Source: Pseudomonas rubra | GTDB lineage: Bacteria > Pseudomonadota > Gammaproteobacteria > Pseudomonadales > Pseudomonadaceae | Direction of reading: 5' to 3' | Assembly: GCF_028656935.1 (NCBI RefSeq) | Contig: NZ_JAMDGZ010000022.1 | Span: 62,001-126,000, forward strand | DNA: 64,000 nt | Shown: piece after piece, positions 8,534 through 17,289 of the stretch | Layout of the letters: every line of letters starts with the position of its first letter | How positions within the stretch are numbered: position 1 is the stretch's first letter | The notes under the pieces: model-generated | Told to the model about the DNA's origin: nothing | Database searches by the model: none | Seen by the model: only the letters and a program-made list of their open reading frames with translations | Translations under genes and position numbers: made by a program

Positions 8534-8740
8534 GATGAAGCTCCTTTTGAAATGGAGCGGCCACCGAATCGTCGCCAAACGAATGGGTGGCAGCTGTACG
8601 CGGGTTGGCGAACCGAGACAAAAGGAAAACCCGGCAGGGCCAAAGCCCTCCCGCGCACAGCCACCATAAAAACTATGGTGAGATCTTTTGTTCACTCCGA
8701 GTCGCCAAACCCGATCGCTGATGTTTCAGCGACCTGGTGA
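8534..8740 (-). promoter_or_regulatory. Structured 5' leader of the DUF3077-like gene
   Basis: Read on the minus strand, this non-coding stretch contains, in order: a hairpin with 7-bp stem (8715-8732, tcgctga/tcagcga); a hairpin with 7-bp stem (8662-8680, caccata/tatggtg); a 12-bp helix with one G-U pair (8650-8661 with 8593-8604) enclosing two smaller hairpins, one of them AGGGC-UUUG-GCCCU; and a hairpin of about 13 bp (8560-8591, gccacc/ggtggc closing it) immediately before the ribosome site. The 10-mer gtcgccaaac occurs twice (8571-8580 and 8701-8710), once in a loop. That density of stems is far above chance for a UTR and suggests a cis-acting RNA; no named Rfam family comes to mind. Confidence 0.55.
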
Positions 8741-8860
8741 GCCTAGTGGCGTACTTCCCCCGGAGCAATCATCTGCAGGGCGACAGAATTCGTAGGATAG
8801 GTCCTAGGACGATCCAGGCACCAGTCCAGAGCTGTTGCAGGATACTTAAAGCCTAGGGAC

Positions 8861-8886
8861 TGTGGGAGCGGGCTTGCCCCGCGATT
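8861..8886 (+). repeat. Single REP arm
   Basis: One unpaired copy of the arm tgtgggagcgggcttgcccc with the gcgatt end. No facing partner lies nearby. Confidence 0.75.
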
Positions 8887-8902
8887 GCGTCTGCTCAGGC
8901 AC

Positions 8903-8931
8903 AAAAAAGAGGAGCCAGGCTCCCCTTTTTC
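8903..8931 (-). terminator. Rho-independent terminator of the OmpA-like gene
   Basis: The stem ggagcc-a-ggctcc is flanked by A-rich sequence on one side and T-rich sequence on the other, so it can act in both directions. On the minus strand it lies 12 bp after the OmpA-like stop and ends in TCTTTTTT. Confidence 0.8.
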
Positions 8932-8942
8932 ACATCTGCAAC

Positions 8943-9638
8943 TTACTGATACTGCTGCCCGGGAATCGGCTTGAGATTGACCTCTACCCGACGGTTCTGT
9001 GCACGACCATTGGCGTCGGCGTTGCTGGCGATCGGCTGGTCCGGGCCCAGGCCACGGGCGCTGACACGGCTGCCATCGACACCTTGGGACGTCAGGTAGG
9101 TAACCACCGATTGCGCACGACGCTGGGACAGGTCCATGTTGTGCTGGCGGCTGCCGGTGCTGTCGGTGTAGCCGACCACTTCAATGGTGTTCTGGTTGAA
9201 CTGCTTGAACGAGTTGGCCAGGTTGTTCAGCGGCGAGTAGAAGCTTGGGGCGATGTTGGCCGAGTCGGTGGCGAAGGTGATGTTGCCCGGCATGATCAGT
9301 TTGATCTGATCGCCCTGGCGCTGAACCTCGACACCGGTGTTGGCCATGCTTGCACGCAAGGCGGCTTCCTGTTTGTCGGCGTAGTAGCCGTAACCTGCGG
9401 CGGCGGCGCCCACCGCGGCAGCGCCGATCAGCGCACCCTTGCCACGGTTGTTATGGTCGATGGCGGCGCCGGCAATGGCCCCGGCCAGCGCGCCCAGGCC
9501 GCCGTACTTGGCGGTTTTACTCATCCCTGTGGAACCCTGCTGCGCCTGACCCTGGCTGTCATACGGGTTGGGGCTGGCACAACCGGACATCAGCGCGGCA
9601 GCGGTAGCGACGATAATCAAACGACGCATGGTGAACAT
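8943..9638 (-). CDS. OmpA-family lipoprotein (YiaD-like)
   Basis: 231 residues. A lipoprotein signal peptide ends in the lipobox LMSGC (Cys20). A glycine-zipper segment follows (about residues 47-88, GGLGALAGAIAGAAI and GALIGAAAVGAAAAG). The C-terminal OmpA domain (about 115-225) contains VGYTDSTGS, LSQRRAQSVVTYL and the RRVEV end that binds peptidoglycan diaminopimelate. It would tether the outer membrane to the cell wall. The ATG at 9636-9638 has AGGAG 7 nt upstream; a TTG two codons earlier is too close to the ribosome site, and an ATG at 9630 is a weaker alternative. Confidence 0.9.
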   Translation of the reverse strand: MFTMRRLIIVATAAALMSGCASPNPYDSQGQAQQGSTGMSKTAKYGGLGALAGAIAGAAIDHNNRGKGALIGAAAVGAAAAGYGYYADKQEAALRASMANTGVEVQRQGDQIKLIMPGNITFATDSANIAPSFYSPLNNLANSFKQFNQNTIEVVGYTDSTGSRQHNMDLSQRRAQSVVTYLTSQGVDGSRVSARGLGPDQPIASNADANGRAQNRRVEVNLKPIPGQQYQ

Positions 9639-9733
9639 GGACAAGCTCCTACTGTAATTCGAAAGTGCAGCGGATCTGATTCGGATCTATGCCAGCCTTG
9701 GATTGCAGCAAAGCAAAAAAATTCCCTGATCGC

Positions 9734-10378
9734 TCAGGCCCGCACAAACGGGTTCTGGCGCATTTCATCGCCCAGGCGCGTATCCGGTCCATGCCCGGTC
9801 ACCACCGTGGCCTCTTCATCCAGGCTGTACAGGCGCTGCTTGATGGATCGAACGATAGTCGCCTGATCGCCACCCCACAAATCTGTGCGACCAATCCCAC
9901 GACGAAAAAGCGTATCGCCTGCAATCAGCAGCTTGGCGTCAGCGAACCAGAAACTCATCGAACCCGGCGTATGCCCAGGGGTGTGCAAGGCCACCCCGCA
10001 GCCGCAGGCCAGTTCTTCATCGTCGGCCAGCCAGCGGTCCGGCGCCGGTACCGGCGTGTAGGGCACGCCGAACATCTGGCACTGCATTTCCAGATTGTCC
10101 CAGAGGAACTGGTCATCCTTGTGCAGGTGCAAGGTGGCGCCGGTCTTTTCCTTCAACTGCCCGGAAGCGAGGAAATGGTCCAGATGCGCGTGGGTATGGA
10201 TGATGCTCACCACCTTCAAGCCATGGGCATCGAGACGGGCAAGGATCTGCTCGGGGTTGCCGCCCGGGTCGACGACGATGGCCTTTTTGCTGATCGGGTC
10301 ACCGATGATGGTGCAGTTGCACTGCAACGGGCCGACGGGGAAGGTTTCGCGGATCAGGGCGGGTTTAGCCGGGTTCAT
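9734..10378 (-). CDS. Metallo-beta-lactamase fold hydrolase (glyoxalase II-like)
   Basis: 214 residues. The zinc-binding signature HTHAHLDH lies near residue 62, followed by HTPGHTPGS (third metal ligand), AGDTLFRRGIGRTDL (bridging Asp) and VTGHGPDT (last His). This is the YcbL/GloB2 group, small glyoxalase II-like thioesterases; persulfide dioxygenases are another possible assignment. The start at 10378 (MNPAKPALIRETFPVGPLQCN) is preceded by AGGA at 8 nt; a start 7 codons earlier is possible. It stands alone between the OmpA-like lipoprotein and the histidine kinase, all leftward. Confidence 0.9.
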   Translation of the reverse strand: MNPAKPALIRETFPVGPLQCNCTIIGDPISKKAIVVDPGGNPEQILARLDAHGLKVVSIIHTHAHLDHFLASGQLKEKTGATLHLHKDDQFLWDNLEMQCQMFGVPYTPVPAPDRWLADDEELACGCGVALHTPGHTPGSMSFWFADAKLLIAGDTLFRRGIGRTDLWGGDQATIVRSIKQRLYSLDEEATVVTGHGPDTRLGDEMRQNPFVRA

Positions 10379-10476
10379 CGGAGCAATCCTGTGGCGCAAA
10401 TGACGGAGTGTCGCACAGGCGGTTAAAGCCTGCGACGACGCTCGTCACCTCAGTTCAAGCACCTGCCCGGTAAGCG

Positions 10477-11169
10477 TCACGGCAGGTAGAGCCTGAACAG
10501 CCCCCCGCCCAGAACACCGCCATTGGCGATTTCGATCCGCCCCTTCACGCCGTTGCGCTCGTGCAGGCCGGCAATTCGCGCCGCGAAGTACAAGCCAAGG
10601 CCAGTGCTGCCGCTCTGGCCATCGATACCCTGCACGTACACCTGCTGACGCTCGAGCATGCGCGCCGGGAAGCCCGGGCCGTCATCGTTGATGCTCAGCA
10701 CCAGTTGTTCACCTTCGTCGCAGACGCTGATCAGCAAGGTATGCCCGGCATAGCGAATGGCGTTGTTGATGATGTTGGCTACCACCGAGCCCACCAGTTC
10801 ACGATCGAAAAAGCCCAACGGGCTGGCGGTTTCGATTCGGCAACTGGCGAGGATATCGCGGTGTTGCAGCAGGTTCTGCTGGGCTGCCAGTTGCGCTTCG
10901 AGAAAGTCATCGAGCTCATGGTAATCGGGGCACATGGGCAACTGGTTGACGCCCAGTTTGTACAGCCCCAGCAACTGCACCAGCATGCCGTTGAGGTGGC
11001 TGAACTCATGCTCCATCACCCCCTGCTCACTGCCGCTGCGCAGGGCTTCGGGCAGGCGCGCCAGCCACTGGCTGTGGGCCTGGGTCAGGGCCGCCAGGGA
11101 GTTTTTCATATCGTGTACGGTGGAGGCGATCACCGTGGAGAAATCCAGCCCCTGGTTGTCCTGGTTCAT
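10477..11169 (-). CDS. Small cytosolic histidine kinase
   Basis: 230 residues with no membrane segment and no sensor domain. The phosphoacceptor region is STVHDMKNSLAAL (His19), so the protein begins almost at the H-box. The HATPase domain occupies about 120-230: N-box NIINNAIRYA, G1 DDGPGFP, and GSTGLGLYFAARIAG. It must take its input from a partner, and its start overlaps by 4 bp (ATGA) the stop of the upstream response-regulator gene, so the two are translationally coupled and very probably interact. It lacks an extended DHp helix pair of classical length, which makes HPK subfamily placement uncertain. Confidence 0.88.
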   Translation of the reverse strand: MNQDNQGLDFSTVIASTVHDMKNSLAALTQAHSQWLARLPEALRSGSEQGVMEHEFSHLNGMLVQLLGLYKLGVNQLPMCPDYHELDDFLEAQLAAQQNLLQHRDILASCRIETASPLGFFDRELVGSVVANIINNAIRYAGHTLLISVCDEGEQLVLSINDDGPGFPARMLERQQVYVQGIDGQSGSTGLGLYFAARIAGLHERNGVKGRIEIANGGVLGGGLFRLYLP

Positions 11170-12773
11170 GCGCCAAAAGCCCGGAGGTGCAGTTTGCGGT
11201 AGCGATCGTAGCGGTTGTCGCTTTTCGGGATGCCGGTGACACTGCCCAGGCAGGCGCGGCATTCGTCCATGATCGCTGCGGGAGGGGTCTCGCCACCGAT
11301 GCGCAGCAGCGCCTGAGCGGTGTTGAGGGCGATACTGATGTTTTTCGGTTGCAGCGTCAGGGCCCGACGGAATTGCGCCAAGGCTTCGCTGAGCTGGCCG
11401 GCCTGGTAGCTGCGCACGCCCTGGCGGTTGAGGTCGACCGCTTCGGTCACCGCCCCCAGCACGTTCGGATCATCGGTCAGTTGTGCCACGCTCTGCATCA
11501 CCTTGGGGTCGTCACCGTAGGTTTCCACACAGCTTTTCAGGATCGAGGTACCTGCGGATTCCTGCCCGAGCTTCTGCAATTGCGTGGCGACCACCAGCGC
11601 CGCTTCCACCGAGAAGAACTGGTCCATTTTCTCCAGCCGGGCCATGGCCTGCTCGGTCAGTTTGGCGGCGGTTTCAGCATCGCCGGCCTGCTGCAGGCTG
11701 GCGGCTTTCATCAACCGCGCACGTACCTGCAGGCCCTGGTCCTCGACGTTCTCTTTGGCCACTTCGCTGAGCACGGTGTTGATCTCGACCCGGGTTCGCG
11801 CATCCAGGCCGTTGCCAGCGTTCTTGTTCATCAAGGCCTGCACCAGCCCCAGGTTGCTCTCCGGGTCTTTGTAGCGCGAGCTCTGGCCCTGGTTGACCGC
11901 ATGCCGATAGGCTTTGGACGAGGTGTCGTAGTCGTCGTTGCTCAGGGCCAGCTTGCCCAGCATCATCTGCCGCCGCACGGCCAGCGGCGAGAGGCGCACG
12001 GCCTCTTCCAGCACGCCCTGGGCACGCTTGCCTTCACCCAGGGCCACCAGTACTTCGGCGAGGCCGTCGTAAAGCCCGGGCATCATCGGGAAGGCCTTGA
12101 GCGCTTGTTCGTAAACGCCCTGGGCCTGGGCCAGTTGGTTGCGCTTGAACAACAAGCCGCCGAGGGCGGCGTAGGCCCAAGGCGTGGCGCGACTGGCGAT
12201 GATGGTGGTGAGGAATTTCTCCAGCTCATCGAAACGGTTGAGGTCGCGCAGGGCATCGGCGCGGTAGCGCAGGCACAAGGGGGCGAAACGTGGGTCTTTC
12301 TTGCACAGCTCGGCGCAGGCTGCCAGCACTTCAGCCGGGCGGCTGCGGTCCAGGGCCTGGAGAATCGGCTTGAGCAAGGTCTTGCGCTGCACCAGCTTTT
12401 CCAGGCGCTGTGCCAGGCCGATGCGGTTGAACGGCTTGGTCAGGTAGGCGTCGGGTTCGTGCTCCAGGGCACTGAGGACAATGGCCTGGCTGCTTTCGGC
12501 AGTGACCATGAGGAAGACACACTCATGGCTGATCAGTTTGTCGAGGATCAGGTCTTCGAGCACTTGCTGGCCGTTCTTCTTGCCATCGCCCAGGTGAAAA
12601 TCCTGGAGGACGAAGTCGTAGCGCTTCTGCGCGCACATGCGCAGGGCCTGCTCGCCACTGTCGGCGGTGTCGACATCACGGACACCCAGCTCGCGCAGCA
12701 TCGAACGGGCCGAGCTGCGAAAATCAGAAAAGTCATCGACAATCAGAAAGCTTTTTTGGCTGTAGACCTGCAT
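11166..12773 (-). CDS. Response regulator with TPR output domain
   Basis: 535 residues. The receiver domain (about 1-125) has the acid pair D13/D14, probable phosphoacceptor D58 in YDFVLQDFHLGDG, and the conserved Lys in YLTKPFN. After it come TPR-like helical repeats to the end (for example WAYAALGGLLFKRNQLAQAQGVYEQAL and VRSYQAGQLSEALAQFRRALTLQP), with no DNA-binding or enzymatic domain. Output is therefore through protein binding. It precedes, and overlaps by 4 bp, a histidine kinase that has no sensor of its own. I do not recognise a characterised homologue. The start has CAGG about 10 nt upstream. Confidence 0.88.
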   Translation of the reverse strand: MQVYSQKSFLIVDDFSDFRSSARSMLRELGVRDVDTADSGEQALRMCAQKRYDFVLQDFHLGDGKKNGQQVLEDLILDKLISHECVFLMVTAESSQAIVLSALEHEPDAYLTKPFNRIGLAQRLEKLVQRKTLLKPILQALDRSRPAEVLAACAELCKKDPRFAPLCLRYRADALRDLNRFDELEKFLTTIIASRATPWAYAALGGLLFKRNQLAQAQGVYEQALKAFPMMPGLYDGLAEVLVALGEGKRAQGVLEEAVRLSPLAVRRQMMLGKLALSNDDYDTSSKAYRHAVNQGQSSRYKDPESNLGLVQALMNKNAGNGLDARTRVEINTVLSEVAKENVEDQGLQVRARLMKAASLQQAGDAETAAKLTEQAMARLEKMDQFFSVEAALVVATQLQKLGQESAGTSILKSCVETYGDDPKVMQSVAQLTDDPNVLGAVTEAVDLNRQGVRSYQAGQLSEALAQFRRALTLQPKNISIALNTAQALLRIGGETPPAAIMDECRACLGSVTGIPKSDNRYDRYRKLHLRAFGA

Positions 12774-12972
12774 CCACGAAACCTGTCATGGCAAATAAAA
12801 AAAAGGACGCAGAGACACTTTCACGGACAGGCTCGGCTTCGCGGGTAAAATCGCGGCGACGATGAATCGGGCCGCACTCGCAGAGTATCGGCCGCACACG
12901 GCGATAGCTTGAGGCGCGCGCAGCGCCTATTAGCGGGACGTACGTACCAGATTACCGCAGTCTGCCTGGCGC

Positions 12973-15693
12973 TTAGCTCAGCAGCCCCAAGGCTTGGGCC
13001 CGGGCCACTGCCTGGGTGCGGCGCTCGACGCCAAGCTTGCTGTTGATATGGCTGGCGTGGGTTTTCACCGTGTGCAACGAGATAAACAACCGCTCGCTGA
13101 TTTCCTGGTTCGAGCAACCTTGGGCAATCAGCTCCAGCACGGCCATTTCCCGGGCGCTCAAGGCCTCGCTACCGCCAGCGGGTGGTTCCGTCTCAAGCAG
13201 CGGAAGCAGGCCCAATAGGCTACTTTGTGCCGGGCCCTGGGGCTGCAGGCACAGTTGCTCACGCAGCCACTGCGGATGGTCCTGCAGCAAGCGCTGGAAA
13301 GGTTGCAGCGCGCCACCGCGGGCCGACTCCAAGGCCAGCACCAGCAAATCGCGGGCCTGGGCTTGGTGATTGCTGGCCAGTAACAGACTTATCCACTGGC
13401 ACAGCGCGGTGACACAAAGCATCTGCCCACCGTTGCCCTGACCACGCTCGTACAATGCCTGCAAGCGCCTCCCAGCCTGCTCCAGACGGCCCTGGGTACG
13501 CTCCAGCAAGGCCTGCTGCAGTTCGATATGCAGAGGCAGCAGCGGATGGAACTCAGGCGCCGCGGCCGCCTGCTCGCCGCCGTAGGTCTGGCCCAGGCGC
13601 AGCAACCAGGATTCGGCCAGGTCAGTACGGCCCTGCGCCAGCCACAGTTCGCATTTGACCAGGGTGATCATCGCCAGATAGAAAATCGGCGGCACGTCCC
13701 AGATATGCATCAACCGTTCGGCTTCTGCCAGTTCCGCAAACGCTTCGGCAAAGCGCCCCTCGCGCCCCTCCAGCGAAGCGATCACGCAATGGCCGATCAG
13801 TACGCTGATATCGCGGCAGGCACGCGCCTCGATCAACCCGGCGCGCAGGCGGCTGCGCCCGGCCTCCGGTTGCAGGCGCGCCACCAGCAGGAACCCTTCG
13901 TACAAGGTCAGCCGCGCCCGCGCCGCATACAGCCGTTGCGCCGATAAACCCTGCAAGCGCTGCAGCCCCTGGCGCACTTCGTCCAGGGCGCGCAGTACCT
14001 CGCCACGGGCATGCAGCACCCGCGCCCGGTCGTAGTGGGCCAGGGCTTCGAACAACGGATTGCCTACCCGCTGAGCCAACTCCAGAGCCTCGCGGTTCCA
14101 GCCACGGGCACGCCAGAAATCGGCATCGGCAATCGCCAGGTTGGACAAGGTCGAGAGGCACACCAGGCGCTGCCCGTAGCGTTTGAACGGCAGGCTTTGA
14201 ATGGCTTGGGAACAGTATTCGAACGTGCGCCGGCGATCACCGCGACCGCGGGCGATGACACCGCTCAAGGCCAGCCACTGGGCCAGCATGGATTTTTGCG
14301 CGGTCGCCGAAGGCGCTGGCAGGAAGCGGCTCAAATGGCTGGCGAGGTCTTCGGCGGCATCCAGTTGCCCAGCCAGGCCCAACGCCCAGCTGTACAGCAC
14401 GATCAGCCGTGGCGTACTGATCAGCAGGCTGTCGGGCAGGTCCATCTTCCAGCGCAACAACATGCCGACGTTCTGCTCGGCCAGCAGTTGCTCTTCGGAC
14501 AAGTTCTGCACCAGGTTGGCCGCCACGTCCAGGTGCCCGGCGCGCAAAGCCTGTTCGACTGCTTCATCGAGCAGGCCCTGGCCATGGAACCAGCGACAGG
14601 CGCGCAGATGCAGGCTCGACAGCGGCAGGCTGGCCTGGCGCGTGCGCAGCAGGTCGGAGAACAGATGATGGTAGCGGAACCAGCGCCCGTGTTCGTCCAG
14701 CGGCACCAGGAACACCTGGTGGGCCTGCAGGTAGCGCAGGATCTCGGCGCCGTCATGGCTTTCGCGCAAGGCATCGCAGAGCTCGGCGCAAAAACGCTCC
14801 TGGCAGGCCGTGTCGTAAAGAAAGCCCTGCACTTCGGCCGGCAGCATGTCGATCACCTCTTCAAGCAGGTAATCGCGAATCAGCCCCTCGCCGCCGTGCA
14901 AGGCCTGGGGCAAGGCGCTGTCGACGCCCGCTTCATGGGCCGCCAGCAACCAGAATCGCAAACCGGCGACCCAGCCATCACTGCGCTGGATCAGGTTGTC
15001 CAGCGCCTGGCCACGCAACACCGTGGGATGCCGGCCAAGCACGGCCAGGGATTCATCCGTGGTCAGGCGCAGATCCTGCTCACTGAGTTCGAGCAACTGG
15101 TGTGACAGGCGTAAACGCGCAAGGTGCCAGTCCGGCCGTTGACGGCTGGTGACCAGCAGCACCAGGCCCGGCGGCAGATGATTGAGGAAGAACTGCAGGC
15201 AACGATCGAGTACCGGGCCTTGGGCCAGATGGTAGTCATCGAGCACCAGCAGCAAGGGATTATGCGGTTGCAGGTGGCGAGCCAGCTCGTCGAGCAGGCC
15301 GTCGAGCCACTCTTCGAAAGCGAAGGGCTGGTGCCGTTGGCGCATTTTCAGCAGGCCCAGGGCCTGGCCGCCAAGCGCCGGGCAATACTGCTGCATGCCT
15401 TCAAGCAGGCGCTCAAGGAAACGTCCGGGATCGTTGTCGCGCCGACTCAGCCCCAGCCACAGGCTGCTCCAGTGGCTGGGTAAGCCCTGGCAGAACTCCA
15501 CCGCCAACGAACTCTTGCCGAACCCCGCCGGTGCGTTGACCAGCAACAGGCGGCCACCGAGCCCCGCGTGCAAACGCTGGCACAACCGCGCCCGTGGCAC
15601 ATGGCCTTCGGGCAATGGCGGGCGAAAGAAGCGACCCTCCAGGATGCTCATGGCCTGGCTGGCGAACCCTTGCGTACGGGACAGATCAGTCAT
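12973..15693 (-). CDS. MalT/AlkS-type LuxR regulator (LAL family)
   Basis: 906 residues, the size of large ATP-dependent LuxR activators. Walker A is at about 54-61 (APAGFGKS), Walker B near 148 (LLLVLDDYHLA), a long TPR-like helical middle covers about 380-800, and the C-terminal LuxR HTH is SAREMAVLELIAQGCSNQEI...HTVKTHASHINSKL. Such proteins bind ATP and an inducer, oligomerise and activate nearby promoters. It lies directly downstream of DUF1329, DUF1302 and the acyl-CoA ligase, on the same strand and behind a terminator, so it probably senses a fatty-acid or alcohol-related signal and controls these genes. The start lacks a strong ribosome site; Met15 is an alternative. Confidence 0.9.
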   Translation of the reverse strand: MTDLSRTQGFASQAMSILEGRFFRPPLPEGHVPRARLCQRLHAGLGGRLLLVNAPAGFGKSSLAVEFCQGLPSHWSSLWLGLSRRDNDPGRFLERLLEGMQQYCPALGGQALGLLKMRQRHQPFAFEEWLDGLLDELARHLQPHNPLLLVLDDYHLAQGPVLDRCLQFFLNHLPPGLVLLVTSRQRPDWHLARLRLSHQLLELSEQDLRLTTDESLAVLGRHPTVLRGQALDNLIQRSDGWVAGLRFWLLAAHEAGVDSALPQALHGGEGLIRDYLLEEVIDMLPAEVQGFLYDTACQERFCAELCDALRESHDGAEILRYLQAHQVFLVPLDEHGRWFRYHHLFSDLLRTRQASLPLSSLHLRACRWFHGQGLLDEAVEQALRAGHLDVAANLVQNLSEEQLLAEQNVGMLLRWKMDLPDSLLISTPRLIVLYSWALGLAGQLDAAEDLASHLSRFLPAPSATAQKSMLAQWLALSGVIARGRGDRRRTFEYCSQAIQSLPFKRYGQRLVCLSTLSNLAIADADFWRARGWNREALELAQRVGNPLFEALAHYDRARVLHARGEVLRALDEVRQGLQRLQGLSAQRLYAARARLTLYEGFLLVARLQPEAGRSRLRAGLIEARACRDISVLIGHCVIASLEGREGRFAEAFAELAEAERLMHIWDVPPIFYLAMITLVKCELWLAQGRTDLAESWLLRLGQTYGGEQAAAAPEFHPLLPLHIELQQALLERTQGRLEQAGRRLQALYERGQGNGGQMLCVTALCQWISLLLASNHQAQARDLLVLALESARGGALQPFQRLLQDHPQWLREQLCLQPQGPAQSSLLGLLPLLETEPPAGGSEALSAREMAVLELIAQGCSNQEISERLFISLHTVKTHASHINSKLGVERRTQAVARAQALGLLS

Positions 15694-15846
15694 GGCCGGC
15701 TCGTTTTAGTTAGAGAATCGTCGGCAGTACGGATCAGGGCAGACTAGCGGGTTAACCCGCACATTTGAAGATGATTGCTTCGCTTTGCAGAAAAAAGACT
15801 ACAACAAAAAAAGACAACCCTGAGCCGATCAGGGCAGGCAAACAGA

Positions 15847-15870
15847 AACGCCCCGGCAAGCCGGGGCGTT
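15847..15870 (-). terminator. Terminator of the DUF1302-DUF1329 operon
   Basis: A perfect stem aacgccccggc / ccggggcgtt with a 3-nt loop sits 28 bp after the DUF1329 stop; on the minus strand it is followed by TCTGTTT. It separates the operon from the luxR-type regulator. Confidence 0.8.
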
Positions 15871-15897
15871 CTGGGAGATCACACGGAGGGTTGAAAC

Positions 15898-17262
15898 TTA
15901 GCGCACACCTGCCTGGCGAAGCGCTGCAGGCTGGAACTCAGCCTTGGAGGCAGTGAAGCCGAAGTCGTAGGCTTTCTTTTCCTCGTTCTTCATGCCCAGG
16001 GCCAGGTAACGACCCGACTGCAGGTCATAGATGGCTTCCAGGGTGTACCACGGCACCTGGACGTTGTAGTAGTCCTGGGAGTGGGCCTCGGAAACGCGCC
16101 ACAGTTGGTTGCGACCATCGTACTGGTCGATCACCGCAGCCTGCCAGGTGTCTTCGTCAATGTAGAAGTCACGCTTGGCGTAGATATGACGCTGACCAGG
16201 CTTGAGAGTCGCGACCACGTGCCAGACCCGGCGCAGTTCATAACGGCTCAGGTCCTGGTTGATGTGCCCAGCCTTGATGATGTCGCTGTACTTGAGCTTG
16301 GGGTCGTCGAGCTTGTAGCTGTTGGAGGCAATGTACATCTCTTTCTTGCCTTCCAGCTTCCAGTCGTAACGGTCCGGCGCACCGTTGAACATGTCCAGGT
16401 TGTCGGACGTGCGCAGGCCATCGGCAGCGGTACCCGGACCATCGTAGGACACCTGCGGTGCCTGGCGCACCCGGCGCTGACCGGCGTTGTAGACCCACGC
16501 CTTGCGCGGTTCCTTGACCTGGTCGAGGGTCTCGTGGACCAACAGCACGGTACCGGCCAGACGCGCCGGCGCGGTGACCTCCTGCTTGAAGTAGAACAGC
16601 ACGTTGCCCGGGTTGGCCGGATCGAAGTCCTTCATTTTGTCACGAAAGACGAACTGGTCCTGGAAGTACACCAGGCTGTAGGAGCCGTTGGTTTGCGGCG
16701 TAGCCTGGGTCACCAGGCGGGTCACACTACCGCCGCGATAGCGGGTGATGTGGTTCCAGATGACTTCGACACCGCTCTTGGGAATCGGGAACGGTACTGC
16801 AGTGGTAAAGTTTTCCAGTCCGTTGCCGCCGGCAACCAGGTTGGTCTTGGTGGCGTTTTGCTTGATCGCGGCAAATACATCATCCGGCACAGTGGCCCCG
16901 CGGTGGGTCGGGTACACCGGGATCTTGAAGGTGTCCGGGTAGCGCTTGAACATGGCGACCTGACCTGGGGTCAGTTTGTCCTTGTACTGGTCGACGTTCT
17001 GCGCAGTGATGGTGAACTTGGGCTGCTCACTACCGTAAGGGTTGGAGAGGAAACCCTTGGCGTCGACAGTGCCGGCAGTCTTGCTGAGCGGCTGCCAGGC
17101 GCTGATCGAGCCATCAGCGTTGCCGGCCTTTTCCGCGCCCATGGGGGTGAGGCTTGCGCCCAGCTTGGCTGCCTCGTCGGCGGACACCGCCGCCATGACG
17201 CCGGTTGCCAACAACGACAGGCCCAACAAACCGGCTTGCAACAGAGTCTTGGTGGTTTTCAT
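15898..17262 (-). CDS. DUF1329 secreted protein
   Basis: 454 residues with a Sec signal peptide (MKTTKTLLQAGLLGLSLLATGVMA). The mature protein has the full-length DUF1329 pattern, including KRYPDTFKIPVYPTHRGA, KAWVYNAGQRRVRQAP and DEDTWQAAVIDQYDGRNQLWR. The fold is related to LolA/LolB-like outer-membrane lipoprotein carriers. DUF1329 genes almost always sit beside DUF1302 genes, as here (27 bp apart). As I recall, fitness data in P. putida link this pair to use of fatty esters or alcohols, but the biochemical role is unproven. It is likely periplasmic and works with the DUF1302 porin-like partner. Confidence 0.92.
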   Translation of the reverse strand: MKTTKTLLQAGLLGLSLLATGVMAAVSADEAAKLGASLTPMGAEKAGNADGSISAWQPLSKTAGTVDAKGFLSNPYGSEQPKFTITAQNVDQYKDKLTPGQVAMFKRYPDTFKIPVYPTHRGATVPDDVFAAIKQNATKTNLVAGGNGLENFTTAVPFPIPKSGVEVIWNHITRYRGGSVTRLVTQATPQTNGSYSLVYFQDQFVFRDKMKDFDPANPGNVLFYFKQEVTAPARLAGTVLLVHETLDQVKEPRKAWVYNAGQRRVRQAPQVSYDGPGTAADGLRTSDNLDMFNGAPDRYDWKLEGKKEMYIASNSYKLDDPKLKYSDIIKAGHINQDLSRYELRRVWHVVATLKPGQRHIYAKRDFYIDEDTWQAAVIDQYDGRNQLWRVSEAHSQDYYNVQVPWYTLEAIYDLQSGRYLALGMKNEEKKAYDFGFTASKAEFQPAALRQAGVR

Positions 17263-17289
17263 CTTTATGGTCGTCCTGAATCCGTGTTC

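Larger units (their letters stand above)
8741..8942. other. Intergenic region with palindrome, REP half and terminator
   Basis: No gene is visible. It probably holds the promoter of the leftward DUF3077-like gene, including a perfect 10-bp palindrome gtcctaggac at 8801-8810, followed by a single REP arm and the terminator of the OmpA-like gene. Confidence 0.5.

Noticed and set aside
8534..8695. N-terminal extension of the DUF3077-like protein
   Set aside because: The extension translates strong RNA stems, lacks a ribosome site, and AGGAG favours 8533.
10461..10487. Inverted repeat acctgcc/ggcaggt at the end of the kinase gene as terminator
   Set aside because: No T-tract follows on either strand and it overlaps the stop codon region.
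11187..12848. 553-codon open frame opposite the TPR response regulator
   Set aside because: Shadow; the real gene has receiver and TPR motifs and a ribosome site.
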